In this document: piece after piece, positions 36,002-45,236 of the stretch | Numbering within the stretch: the stretch's first letter is position 1 | How the letters are laid out: each line of letters begins with the position of its first letter | Assembly: GCF_000423565.1 (NCBI RefSeq) | Contig: NZ_AUIF01000035.1 | Span: forward strand, 62,001 to 126,000 | Source: Runella zeae DSM 19591 | Lineage (GTDB): Bacteria > Bacteroidota > Bacteroidia > Cytophagales > Spirosomataceae | Length of the DNA: 64,000 nucleotides | Reading direction: 5' to 3' | Made by a program: the position numbers and the translations under genes | The notes under the pieces: generated by a model | Told to the model about the DNA's origin: nothing | The model's database searches: none | What the model saw: only the letters and a program-made list of their open reading frames with translations

Positions 36002-39000
36002 ATGAAAAAACAAGTACAAACTTGCTGGCAAACGGCCCGTAATTCCCTTTGGGGAGGTATCATCGCTCTGCTTTGTTTAGCTACGGTGGCTAAAGCCCAA
36101 AATGTATCGGGTCGTATTACGGCTGCCGAAAACGGAGAATCTCTTCCAGGGGTGAGTATTTTGGTGAAGGGAACGAATCAAGGAACTACTACCGACAATG
36201 ATGGAAAGTATACCCTCAAATTACCAAACAACAACGCTACCTTGGTAGTGAGTTTTATTGGTTATCTAAAACAGGAGATAGCCGTGGGAGGGCGTTCGGT
36301 GGTTGATTTGGCGCTCGAAGTAGATACTAAAGCCCTGGAAGAGGTAGTAGTGGTGGGATATGGTACCCAAGAAAAAGTAAACTTGACGGGAGCTGTTGGG
36401 GTAGCTGATAGCAAGCGTCTTATGAACCGCCCCATTGCCAATGCCGGAGAAGGGTTGCAAGGGGTGATTCCAAACCTAAATGTCAACGTGCGAAATGGCG
36501 ACCCTGCGCAGGCGGTTGTGTTCAATATCCGTGGTTATGAATCTATCAACGGTGGCGCACCGCTGGTATTGGTCGACAACGTACCGATGGATTTGAACCG
36601 TATCAATCCCAACGATATCGAAAGCATCAGTGTATTGAAAGATGCTTCTGCGGCGGCGGTCTATGGCGCTAGGGCGGCTTTTGGGGTGGTTTTGGTGACT
36701 ACCAAGAGCGGTAAAAGCGGCAAAGTAACTGTCAATTTTGGTACACAAACCTCTTTGGCAAAGCCTATTTTCAATATGGATGTAGTCACTGACCCCTATG
36801 AGTTTGTACAAGCTCGTAACGCGGCCAACATCCGTACAAGTGGCGTGCCTTCGTATGATGCTGATATGGTAGCGGGTACAAAGGCCTATTCCGAAAATCC
36901 TGCTACGGCACCTCAATGGAAAGTCGTCAACGGAACCCTTCGATTCTACGGCTTCAACAATTACCAAGAGCAAATCATGACCCAATTTGCGCCGACTTCT
37001 CAGCATGATTTGTCGGTATCGGGAGGGAATGAAAAATCCAAGTTTTTTGTGTCGTTGGGCTATTTTAGTAAAGATGGGTATTTAAGAGAAAAGTCTAAAA
37101 ATGAGAAGTTTAAGCGCTATAATATCTTGATGAAAGCCGATTTTAAAATCAATGATTGGCTAAGCATGGATTCAAAAGTGGTGTTTAACTCCCAAAATAG
37201 CGACAAACCTCACTTCTACAATTGGGACGTAAACATTAACTCGCTGGCGCGTGTACCACCCATCATGCCCATTCAATTCCCTGATTTGGAATATTACGTA
37301 ACTCCCGGCGACCGCGATAAGTACGCCCCTTACATTGGTAAGTATTTTGGCGGTACCAATTTCTTCCCCTACTTGTTAGACGGTGGCCGTACTACTTATA
37401 CCAACAACGACATCTGGCTTACCCAAGGGGTGACACTCACGCCTTTGAAAGGATTGAAGATTCGCTCGGATTTCTCTTACAATATTTTCAATCGGATGTA
37501 CCAAGATGTACAAAGCAAAGTAGATATTGTAGATGCTAACTTGTTGGCAGCCAATCTTATCAGCAATGGTTTTAGTGGTGATGACTGGATTCGTAACGAA
37601 AACAATTATAACCAGTACTATGTATTCAATGCTTTTGCCGAATACAAACTGCCTTTGCCTGTCAATCATAATATGACTGCGATGGTGGGTTTCAACCAAG
37701 AATTAGGCCAAAATAGATATTCTGGTGCGCAAGCCCGCGCTTTGATTACGCCTCTGGTGACTGACCTCAACGCCACAACAGGAGTGCAGCAGACCTTTGG
37801 TGCAAAATCGCACGTAGCTCTACGGGGGGCTTTCTATCGCTTAAATTACAACTACAAAGAACGCTATTTGATAGAATTAAATGGCCGCTACGACGGTTCG
37901 TCGCGCTTCCCACAAGCTAGCCGTTTCGGCTTCTTCCCTTCTTTCTCGGCAGGTTGGCGGATTAGCAATGAGAGCTTTATGGCAGGTACAAGCCGCTGGC
38001 TTGACAACCTCAAACTTAGAGCATCTTATGGTACGCTGGGCAATCAGCTTTTGGGGAATAATTTCTACCCTTACGTAGCTACTATGGGCTCAGGACAGTC
38101 GCCTTATATGTTTGCAGGAGGCACGATTCCTATCGTAACGGCGGCTGGATTGGTAAGCCCTTCGTTGACATGGGAAACGGTAGTCTCCAAAAACCTTGGG
38201 ATAGATGTGACAGCGTTCAAAGGTCGTTTGGATGCGTCGTTTGATATTTTTACGCGCGATACCAAAGATATGTTGATGGATGTAACCTATCCTGCGATTT
38301 TGGGAACTGCCGCCCCTAAAGAAAATGCGGCCGATTTGAGAACCAAAGGCTGGGAATTGTCGCTGACTTGGCGTGACAAAATCAAACGGGATTGGAACTA
38401 CGACGTTACTTTAGCGTTGTCGGATTGGACTGCTGAAATCACCAAATTCAACAACCCAACAGGTAACTTAAATACCTATTATGTAGGCCAGAAATTGGGT
38501 GAAATCTGGGGATTTGAAACCGTGGGTATTTTCCAAACGGCTGATGATGTAGCCAAAGCCCCCAAACAAACCAATATCGGAGCCAACTGGCGTCCGGGGG
38601 ATATTCAGTACGCAGATCTCAACGGTGATGGCAACATTACCCTTGGCAATAATACCCTCGCCAACCCTGGAGATCGTAAAATCATTGGCAACTCTACCCC
38701 ACGTTATACATTTGGTATCAATGGAGGGATTAGTTATAAAAACTTCCGCTTGGGAGTCTTCTTCCAAGGAATCGGCAAAAAAGATCACTGGCCTACTTCC
38801 GACAACTGGACTTGGTTCTTCCCCTTCAATGCAGGGCACGTAGAGCGTTATTATATCACCGATACATGGCGTGAGGATAACCGCGATGCTTATTTCCCAG
38901 CGGCGCACATTTCTACAAACGACAAGAAAAACGTACAAGTGCAGTCGCGGTATTTGCAAAGTGCAGCCTATATCCGCCTCAAAAACATCACCTTTAGCTA

Positions 39001-39184
39001 TGATTTGCCCACTGGCTTGCTCAAAAAAATTGGGATGAGCAGAGCACAAATCTTCACGACAGGGATGAACCTCTGGGAATTTACGAAGATGCGCAAACCG
39101 CTTGACCCTGAGACCATTCAGTCGGCAGCTATCGAATATCCCATGCAGCGTATTGTTACGCTCGGGGCTAATGTAAGCTTCTAG
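36002..39184 (+). CDS. SusC/RagA-family TonB-linked outer-membrane receptor
   Basis: 1060 residues. Signal segment ends near TVAKAQ (residue 33). Carboxypeptidase-like domain (about 34-112, VSGRITAAENGESLPGVSILVKG), then the plug with EEVVVVGYGTQEKVNLTGAV and IESISVLKDASAAAVYGARAAFGVVLVTTK, then the barrel to the final LGANVSF. Unlike the frameshifted receptor at 28305 it has no STN domain, so it is not expected to signal through an anti-sigma factor; the LacI-type operator upstream suggests transcriptional control instead. It imports oligosaccharides with the SusD protein encoded next. Confidence 0.95.
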   Translation: MKKQVQTCWQTARNSLWGGIIALLCLATVAKAQNVSGRITAAENGESLPGVSILVKGTNQGTTTDNDGKYTLKLPNNNATLVVSFIGYLKQEIAVGGRSVVDLALEVDTKALEEVVVVGYGTQEKVNLTGAVGVADSKRLMNRPIANAGEGLQGVIPNLNVNVRNGDPAQAVVFNIRGYESINGGAPLVLVDNVPMDLNRINPNDIESISVLKDASAAAVYGARAAFGVVLVTTKSGKSGKVTVNFGTQTSLAKPIFNMDVVTDPYEFVQARNAANIRTSGVPSYDADMVAGTKAYSENPATAPQWKVVNGTLRFYGFNNYQEQIMTQFAPTSQHDLSVSGGNEKSKFFVSLGYFSKDGYLREKSKNEKFKRYNILMKADFKINDWLSMDSKVVFNSQNSDKPHFYNWDVNINSLARVPPIMPIQFPDLEYYVTPGDRDKYAPYIGKYFGGTNFFPYLLDGGRTTYTNNDIWLTQGVTLTPLKGLKIRSDFSYNIFNRMYQDVQSKVDIVDANLLAANLISNGFSGDDWIRNENNYNQYYVFNAFAEYKLPLPVNHNMTAMVGFNQELGQNRYSGAQARALITPLVTDLNATTGVQQTFGAKSHVALRGAFYRLNYNYKERYLIELNGRYDGSSRFPQASRFGFFPSFSAGWRISNESFMAGTSRWLDNLKLRASYGTLGNQLLGNNFYPYVATMGSGQSPYMFAGGTIPIVTAAGLVSPSLTWETVVSKNLGIDVTAFKGRLDASFDIFTRDTKDMLMDVTYPAILGTAAPKENAADLRTKGWELSLTWRDKIKRDWNYDVTLALSDWTAEITKFNNPTGNLNTYYVGQKLGEIWGFETVGIFQTADDVAKAPKQTNIGANWRPGDIQYADLNGDGNITLGNNTLANPGDRKIIGNSTPRYTFGINGGISYKNFRLGVFFQGIGKKDHWPTSDNWTWFFPFNAGHVERYYITDTWREDNRDAYFPAAHISTNDKKNVQVQSRYLQSAAYIRLKNITFSYDLPTGLLKKIGMSRAQIFTTGMNLWEFTKMRKPLDPETIQSAAIEYPMQRIVTLGANVSF

Positions 39185-39239
39185 TTTTGAAATTCATAAA
39201 GCAACATTAGAAATTGATTCATTCTTAAAAGCGATTCAC

Positions 39240-41015
39240 ATGAAAAAACATATTATTACTATCGGCATTTTTGCAACTACCCTTTTGTTTAGTGGTTGTA
39301 ATGACGAATTTTTGGAGCGCTATCCGCTTGACCGTATTACCAACGAAACCTTTTGGAATACCGAAAACGACCTAAGAGTATACAACAACAGCTTGTACGA
39401 TTTGGCTCGTAACGACGACAATGTGCCCATTTTGCACGGGCATTATCAAGGTTTTGATAGTCACTGGGGAAGTGTTTGGTTTCAAGACGAATTTGCCGAC
39501 AACATGGCTCCTCGTCATGCCCGTCATGCTTTTTTTCAACAAGTACGTTCAGGAAAACACACGACTCCCGCTGCTCCTCAGCAGTTCGGTTACAAAGGTT
39601 GGAACTTTGTACGGGCTTGTAATGTAGGCTTGGCCAATTATGACAAAGCTAATATTGCCCAAAATATCAAAGACCGCTATATCGGCGAAGCTCGTTTGTT
39701 TAGGGGCTGGTTTTATGCCGAAAAAGTATCAAAATTTGGTGATGTGCCCTGGGTAGATAAAGAACTCAATACCGAATCAGAAGAGCTGTTTGCGGCGCGT
39801 ACGCCTCGTGAGCAAGCAATGGAAAAAGTACTAGAAGACCTCAATTTTGCCGCTACGAAGCTCCCCGATAACTGGGGCGATGGCAATGCCCCAGGCCGTC
39901 TCAATCGTTGGTGTGCACTTTTGGTAAAATCGCGTATTTGCTTGTTTGAAGGCACTTGGCGTAAATACCACGGCGGTACTGACCCCAACAAGTGGCTCCA
40001 AGCCGCCGCTGACGCCGCCAAAGAGTTGATTGACAAAGGCCCTTATCGCCTTTACAATACAGGCAATCCTGATACAGATTACAACGCCTATCATCGCGTC
40101 TTAAATCTTGCTGGAAATCCTGAAGTAATGTATTGGCGCAAATACCAGTTGGGGGTATTTACCAACCACGTACAGTCATATTTTGAATATGCGGGTGGCG
40201 CTACCAAAAGTTTGGTAGAAGATTATTTGTGTACCGATGGCTTGCCGATTTCTTTATCTCCACTCTACAAAGGAGATGACAAAATCGAGGATGTATTTGA
40301 AAACCGTGACCCACGTCTTCGCCAAACTATCTTACACCCTGCTGATGCCGCGAAATATAAATATCACTTAGCCGATGGTCGCAGCTACCCAAGAGTGTTG
40401 GGAATGGCTGGGGGGTATATCTCCGAAACGGGCTACCATATCATCAAGCACTATAATGCCGACGATATGATTGGAAAGGCTTTTGATACAGCGGAGTCTC
40501 CTGCGATTATTTTACGTTTTGCGGAAGCGCTGCTCAACTACGCCGAAGCCCAAGCAGAGCTAGGAAAAATGACCCAAGGCGATCTCGATATTAGTATCAA
40601 TAAGCTCCGCGACCGTGTCAAAATGCCTCATTTAAAGCTAGCCAATGTACCCGTTGACCCTCGTTACACAGCCGACGGAATATCACCTTTGATTGCAGAG
40701 ATTCGTCGTGAGCGTCGTATTGAGTTGTTTATGGAAGGGTTCCGATATGGTGATTTAAGACGTTGGAAACAAGGCAAAAAATTCTTGATTCCAACGATGG
40801 GAATGCGTTGGGATGATGCCGCCAAAGCTCGTTATCCCGGAGCCGTCGTCAAAACGGCCGTTGACCCTGTTTCTAAGAAAACCTACATAGATGTTTATCA
40901 AGGGACCGATTATGCCAATCCTGTATTTGATGAAGCCAAACATTATTTGTGGCCTATTCCATTGAATTCATTGGCCGAAAACCCCGCCATAAAACAGAAT
41001 CCAGGCTGGCAATAG
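39240..41015 (+). CDS. SusD/RagB nutrient-binding outer-membrane lipoprotein
   Basis: 591 residues. Lipoprotein signal MKKHIITIGIFATTLLFSGC (Cys20), followed by the family start NDEFLERYPLDRITNETFWN. The middle has IGEARLFRGWFYAEKVSKFGDVPWV and AIILRFAEALLNYAEAQAEL; the C-terminus has IAEIRRERRIELFMEGFRYGDLRRWK and WPIPLNSLAENPAIKQNPGW. It is paired with the SusC gene 56 bp upstream, with its own terminator downstream, so the operator-promoter at 35.5 kb probably controls just this pair. Confidence 0.95.
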   Translation: MKKHIITIGIFATTLLFSGCNDEFLERYPLDRITNETFWNTENDLRVYNNSLYDLARNDDNVPILHGHYQGFDSHWGSVWFQDEFADNMAPRHARHAFFQQVRSGKHTTPAAPQQFGYKGWNFVRACNVGLANYDKANIAQNIKDRYIGEARLFRGWFYAEKVSKFGDVPWVDKELNTESEELFAARTPREQAMEKVLEDLNFAATKLPDNWGDGNAPGRLNRWCALLVKSRICLFEGTWRKYHGGTDPNKWLQAAADAAKELIDKGPYRLYNTGNPDTDYNAYHRVLNLAGNPEVMYWRKYQLGVFTNHVQSYFEYAGGATKSLVEDYLCTDGLPISLSPLYKGDDKIEDVFENRDPRLRQTILHPADAAKYKYHLADGRSYPRVLGMAGGYISETGYHIIKHYNADDMIGKAFDTAESPAIILRFAEALLNYAEAQAELGKMTQGDLDISINKLRDRVKMPHLKLANVPVDPRYTADGISPLIAEIRRERRIELFMEGFRYGDLRRWKQGKKFLIPTMGMRWDDAAKARYPGAVVKTAVDPVSKKTYIDVYQGTDYANPVFDEAKHYLWPIPLNSLAENPAIKQNPGWQ

Positions 41016-41031
41016 ACCAGAAATTTTTTAA

Positions 41032-41060
41032 AAGACAAGCGCTCTTTGGGCGCTTGTCTT
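41032..41060. terminator. terminator hairpin between SusD and DUF3592 genes
   Basis: Stem AAGACAAGCGC / GCGCTTGTCTT (11 bp) with a 7-base loop. TTTTTTAAAA precedes it and ATTAAAA follows, so it can end transcripts from either side of these convergent genes. Confidence 0.75.
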
Positions 41061-41085
41061 ATTAAAAATAGCTATATCAAGTAGT

Positions 41086-41520
41086 CTAAAACAACCCTAG
41101 CATCCGTATAACAATAACAGGATAGCTCAATAAGCAAAGTACACAGCCCCAAATAAAGAGTGTTTTGGGTAAAGTACCAGGTACTTCGTCGGCCAAAGTG
41201 GCTTCTCGATTTGATTTGTGGAACTTGTACCAAATCCTCACTTTTTGACCTACCTTATAAGGAGAAGGTGAAACAAAAGTAGTAGAATAATGTCGATGTG
41301 AACCATTCGGAAAAGTAAAATCAACGACAGGTGCTTGGCCTTGAGCGGCATTGTCGGGATGAGAGCGAAGTTCGACCACGACACCTTCCGTTTCGGTTCC
41401 GTTTTGTAACAGCCGCCGAATATAGTTTTGCTTTTCGTAGGCTAGGATAAAGCAGTAAGTGCCTACCAAAGCCATCACTCCAAATACTTGCGGTGGAATG
41501 AGCGATAAGAGATGATTCAT
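41086..41520 (-). CDS. DUF3592-type membrane protein
   Basis: 144 residues from ATG 41520; the longer frame adds 13 codons with no benefit. Two membrane helices (about 7-25 and 120-140) flank a soluble part with GTETEGVVVELRSHPDNAAQGQAPVVDFTFPNGSHRHYSTTF and KVGQKVRIWYKF, the beta-rich extracytoplasmic domain of DUF3592 proteins. No enzymatic motif. It is oppositely oriented to the PUL genes on both sides, so it is probably unrelated to sugar uptake. Confidence 0.82.
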   Translation of the reverse strand: MNHLLSLIPPQVFGVMALVGTYCFILAYEKQNYIRRLLQNGTETEGVVVELRSHPDNAAQGQAPVVDFTFPNGSHRHYSTTFVSPSPYKVGQKVRIWYKFHKSNREATLADEVPGTLPKTLFIWGCVLCLLSYPVIVIRMLGLF

Positions 41521-41666
41521 TGTGTTGAAAAATAGAAAAGTAAAGGTTTGATAAATCAAAATAGATCCTAAAAGTCTATGAAAATAGTAATCAGTAAAAA
41601 TGAAAAAAATTGAACACCCCTAAAACATAATTAAACAGTAGGAAAAATATAATAAAGCGTTTTTAA

Positions 41667-41674
41667 TACTTTTG
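41667..41674 (+). promoter_or_regulatory. -7 promoter element upstream of the lyase genes
   Basis: TACTTTTG matches the Bacteroidota -7 consensus TAnnTTTG exactly, 90 bp before the heparinase-like start. A clear -33 TTTG is not visible at the usual distance, so this is a candidate only. Confidence 0.4.
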
Positions 41675-41763
41675 CCTCCTTCACAAGTCTGTCCAAAAGA
41701 GTAGAATCCCTGTCTGAATGTGTTTCAAAAGGTAGTTATTCGCCCATTATCAATGTTGTTTTT

Positions 41764-43629
41764 ATGAAGTATTTATTTGTTTTTTTATTGGCATCGACCA
41801 CGGCTATTGCCCAACTCAAGCATCTTCAGCATCTCAAATCTGTTCCTAATCATCCTCGTATTATGCTATTGAAAGGGGAAGAAAAAGGAATTCAGAAAAA
41901 CATTCAAAACGACCCCAGCTGGGCCAAAATCCACGGAGTCATTATCCAAGAATGTGAAAATATGCTGACATTGGCACCTTTGGAACGTATCCAAATTGGG
42001 CGCCGTTTGCTCGACAAATCATGCGAAGCACTACGTCGTATTTTTTATCTTTCGTACGCTTATCGCGTTACTCAAAATCCCAAATATTTAGAACGTGCCG
42101 AGTTAGAGTTACTGACTGTTTCCAAATTTTCGGATTGGAATCCTTCTCACTTTTTGGACGTGGGCGAGATGACCATGGCCGTAGCGATAGGCTACGATTG
42201 GTTGTATCATGATTTACAAAAAAGCTCCCTGCCAATCATTCGCGAAGCCATTCTTAAAAAAGGAATAGAGCCTTCGCAAGATGCTAAGTATAATAGTTGG
42301 CTCAAAGCCTCTCACAACTGGAATCAGGTATGCAATGCGGGCATGACCTACGGTGCATTGGCTATTTATGAAGACCAGCCCGAACTAGCCCGCCAAATCA
42401 TCGACCGTGCCATCGAATCTATCAAGCTTCCTATGGAAGACTACAAGCCCGACGGTGCTTATCCTGAAGGGTATGGGTATTGGGGATATGGTACAAGTTT
42501 CAATGTATTGTTTTTGAGTGCCATTCATCGTGCATTAGGCAGCGAGTTTGGTTTGTCTAATGAGCGTGGGTTTCTCAATACCGCCACTTATTTTCAAAAT
42601 ATGGTAGGAACTTCCGGCAAAACCTTCAATTATTCGGATGCAGGTAGTGGAACGGGCGGTATCAGTCCTGCTACTTTTTGGTTTGCCAATCGTACCAAAG
42701 CATCTTCTTTACTTTTTCTCCAAAAGAAGGCCATCGAAAATATTTCTGCTTCTGCGGGTAGAGATCGAATTTTGCCAGCGGCTTTGATTTGGGGAAATGG
42801 CCTACGATTTGATAAAGTGGAAGTGCCTCAGCAACTTATTTGGGTAGGTCAGGGTAAAAACCCCGTAGCCATGATGCGTTCGTCATGGACCGACCCTAAT
42901 GCTATTTATGTGGGGTTGAAAGCGGGTTCGCCTTCCGTCAATCATGGTCATATGGATATAGGTTCTTTTGTGATGGATGCCAACGGCGAGCGATGGTCGA
43001 TGGATTTTGGAATGCAAGAGTACGAATCATTGGAATCCAAAGGGGTCAAACTTTGGGGTAAAGAACAAGAGGCCGAGCGGTGGCACGTGTATCGGTACAA
43101 CAACCTCGCTCATAGTACTCTTACCTTCGATAACTCATATCAACGCGTGGATGGTTATGCCAAAATCACCAGTCGTATCAATAAGCCCGCTTTTTTAGGA
43201 GCTATTACTGACATGACTGCCGTCTATAACAACGCTGCTGCATCGGCCAAAAGAGGCGTAGGAATCGTAGATAACAAATACGTAGTGGTAAAAGACGAAA
43301 TCTTATCTAATGCCAAATCAACAACCGTACGCTGGGCGATGGTCACGCCTGCCCAAGTGACGCCTTCAGGCAATGGCTCGGCTATGCTTACTCAAAATGG
43401 CAAAAGTCTACAGCTGAAAGTATTAGAGCCGGCTAATGTGGTAGTCAAAACATGGTCAACCCAACCTTCGCACGACTACGATGCGCCTAATCCGGGAACT
43501 ACTTTGGTAGGTTTTGAAGTGACATTGCCAGCGAATTCCTCCCAAATCATCAATGTATTGTTGATTCCAGAAGGCATTACTGTCAACAAAGAAACCAAAA
43601 TCCCTTCTCTCAAAGATTGGGAAAAATAA
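41764..43629 (+). CDS. heparinase II/III-family polysaccharide lyase-like protein
   Basis: 621 residues with signal peptide (1-17, ending AIAQ). The N-terminal half is an (alpha/alpha) toroid with RRIFYLSYAYRVTQNPKYLERAELELL, ASHNWNQVCNAGMTYGAL and DGAYPEGYGYWGYGT. The C-terminal half is the heparinase II/III beta domain with SVNHGHMDIGSFVMDANGERWSMDFG, where His/Tyr residues of such lyases lie. Family enzymes cut uronic-acid-containing chains by beta-elimination and leave 4,5-unsaturated ends, the substrate of the GH88 enzyme at 25193. The exact PL family and substrate are not determined. Confidence 0.88.
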   Translation: MKYLFVFLLASTTAIAQLKHLQHLKSVPNHPRIMLLKGEEKGIQKNIQNDPSWAKIHGVIIQECENMLTLAPLERIQIGRRLLDKSCEALRRIFYLSYAYRVTQNPKYLERAELELLTVSKFSDWNPSHFLDVGEMTMAVAIGYDWLYHDLQKSSLPIIREAILKKGIEPSQDAKYNSWLKASHNWNQVCNAGMTYGALAIYEDQPELARQIIDRAIESIKLPMEDYKPDGAYPEGYGYWGYGTSFNVLFLSAIHRALGSEFGLSNERGFLNTATYFQNMVGTSGKTFNYSDAGSGTGGISPATFWFANRTKASSLLFLQKKAIENISASAGRDRILPAALIWGNGLRFDKVEVPQQLIWVGQGKNPVAMMRSSWTDPNAIYVGLKAGSPSVNHGHMDIGSFVMDANGERWSMDFGMQEYESLESKGVKLWGKEQEAERWHVYRYNNLAHSTLTFDNSYQRVDGYAKITSRINKPAFLGAITDMTAVYNNAAASAKRGVGIVDNKYVVVKDEILSNAKSTTVRWAMVTPAQVTPSGNGSAMLTQNGKSLQLKVLEPANVVVKTWSTQPSHDYDAPNPGTTLVGFEVTLPANSSQIINVLLIPEGITVNKETKIPSLKDWEK

Positions 43630-43642
43630 GCTAATCATATGT

Positions 43643-43755
43643 AGACTTTCCAAGTTTGTTATCGATTCAAGACCAAAACTTGGAAAGTCTTTTGTGAAAA
43701 TAAGATTAGACTTTCCAAGTTTGTTATCGATTCAAGACTAAAACTTGGAAAGTCT
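43643..43755. repeat. two direct copies of a 48-bp hairpin element
   Basis: Copies at 43643-43690 and 43708-43755, 65 bp apart. Each has arms AGACTTTCCAAGTTT and AAACTTGGAAAGTCT (15 bp perfect) around an 18-base loop (GTTATCGATTCAAGAC core); they differ by one base in the loop. Both are followed by TTTT. They lie between the heparinase and BNR genes and may attenuate transcription between them. Confidence 0.85.
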
Positions 43756-43775
43756 TTTATACCAATTTCTATTAC

Positions 43776-45236
43776 ATGAAAAAATCCACCTTTATTGCTC
43801 TGATAAGTGCATTTGTTTTGTCAGCAATTACTATTTCAAACGCTCAAACCCTCAATCAAACCGACGATGGTTTTCGAGGAATTTGGTATTATATTGGCAA
43901 ACTCAACAACGAATACGTTCATAAATACAGCGGAGGCCTAGGCACTTATCCTTCCAATCACAATCCCTTTGCAGTCTATAGCCCTACGGCCAAGAAAACT
44001 TTTTTTTGTTTTGGAGGAGCTTCTAAAGACGCCAAACCTAGTCTCCTTCACGAAATATCCTATTTTGACCATGCTACGGGGGAAGTAGCAAGACCCACTA
44101 TCGTTTTGGATAAAGCCACCGACGATGCTCACGACAACCCCGTCTTAAACATCGATGCCCAAGGCTATATTTGGGTATTTTCGACTTCGCATGGCGTGGA
44201 GCGTCCTTCGTATTTGCATCGTAGCCGTAGCCCTTATAGCATCGACGCTTTCGACAAAATTGACGCTACTTACCTTAAAGATGGCAAAGAAGTACCATTC
44301 AACAATTTTTCTTATTTGCAGAGTTATTACCAAAAAGGCAAAGGCTTTTTTCACTTGATGACTCACTATGAAAGAGGTGTATTGAAATATGGTGCCAAAA
44401 AACCTCGCCGAACCATTGGCTACATCACTAGCCAAGACGGCGTCAAATGGTCGGCGATTCAAGATATTGGGATTATTGAAGAAGGACATTATCAAACGAG
44501 TGCTCAATGGAAAAACAAAATCGGCACTTCTTTCAATATGCACCCCGATACCGAAAAAGGTGCTGGGCTTGATTATCGCACCAATCTCTATTATGTTGAG
44601 ACTACGGATTTTGGCAAAACTTGGCACAATGCCCAAGGTGAAAAGATAAATCTTCCCTTAAGTACACCCCAAAACGGTGGTTTGGTCAAAGAATATCGTT
44701 CGCAAAACCTTAATGTGTATATCAACGATGTGGCTTACACGGCCAAGGGAAATCCTATTATATTGTATGTAACGAGCAAAGGCCCCGACCCTGGCCCCGA
44801 ACAAGGCCCGCATACATGGCACGTGGCGTATTGGAATGGGAAGGCATGGGAGATTCAGGTGGTTACTACTGCTGACCACAACTACGATATGGGGTCTTTG
44901 TATATCGAAAACCAAAATACTTGGAAAATCATCGGCCCTACTGAAGCGGGGCCTCAGCCCTATGGTACAGGCGGAAACATCGCCGTGTGGGTGAGCAAAA
45001 ACCAAGGAAAATCTTGGGTAAAAGAGCGTATCCTGACGCCCAATAGTGCCTACAATCATTCTTATGTGCGCCGGCCTCAGGCGTTTCATCCCGATTTTTA
45101 TGCTTTTTGGGCCGATGGCCACGCCCGTCAAGCTTCCGAGTCATCCTTGTATTTTGCCAATCAAAAAGGAGAAGTGTTTCGTTTGCCAAGGCAGATGAGT
45201 GAAAATAAAGCAAAACCACAAAAAATAAATCCATGA
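43776..45236 (+). CDS. BNR-repeat (BNR_4) secreted protein, probable polysaccharide lyase
   Basis: 486 residues with signal peptide (1-23, ending SNAQ). It has the seven-bladed-propeller style of BNR_4 proteins: DDGFRGIWYYIGKLNNEYVHKYSGGLGTYPSNHNPFAVYSP near the N-terminus, repeated blade strands such as NPVLNIDAQGYIWVFSTSHG, and Asp-box-like GKTWHNAQG and GKSWVKERI. Several lyase families acting on ulvan-type uronic polymers (PL24/PL25-like) are annotated this way. Its ATGA overlap with the next gene and the lyase upstream support a degradative role. Sequence alone does not prove lyase activity. Confidence 0.8.
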   Translation: MKKSTFIALISAFVLSAITISNAQTLNQTDDGFRGIWYYIGKLNNEYVHKYSGGLGTYPSNHNPFAVYSPTAKKTFFCFGGASKDAKPSLLHEISYFDHATGEVARPTIVLDKATDDAHDNPVLNIDAQGYIWVFSTSHGVERPSYLHRSRSPYSIDAFDKIDATYLKDGKEVPFNNFSYLQSYYQKGKGFFHLMTHYERGVLKYGAKKPRRTIGYITSQDGVKWSAIQDIGIIEEGHYQTSAQWKNKIGTSFNMHPDTEKGAGLDYRTNLYYVETTDFGKTWHNAQGEKINLPLSTPQNGGLVKEYRSQNLNVYINDVAYTAKGNPIILYVTSKGPDPGPEQGPHTWHVAYWNGKAWEIQVVTTADHNYDMGSLYIENQNTWKIIGPTEAGPQPYGTGGNIAVWVSKNQGKSWVKERILTPNSAYNHSYVRRPQAFHPDFYAFWADGHARQASESSLYFANQKGEVFRLPRQMSENKAKPQKINP

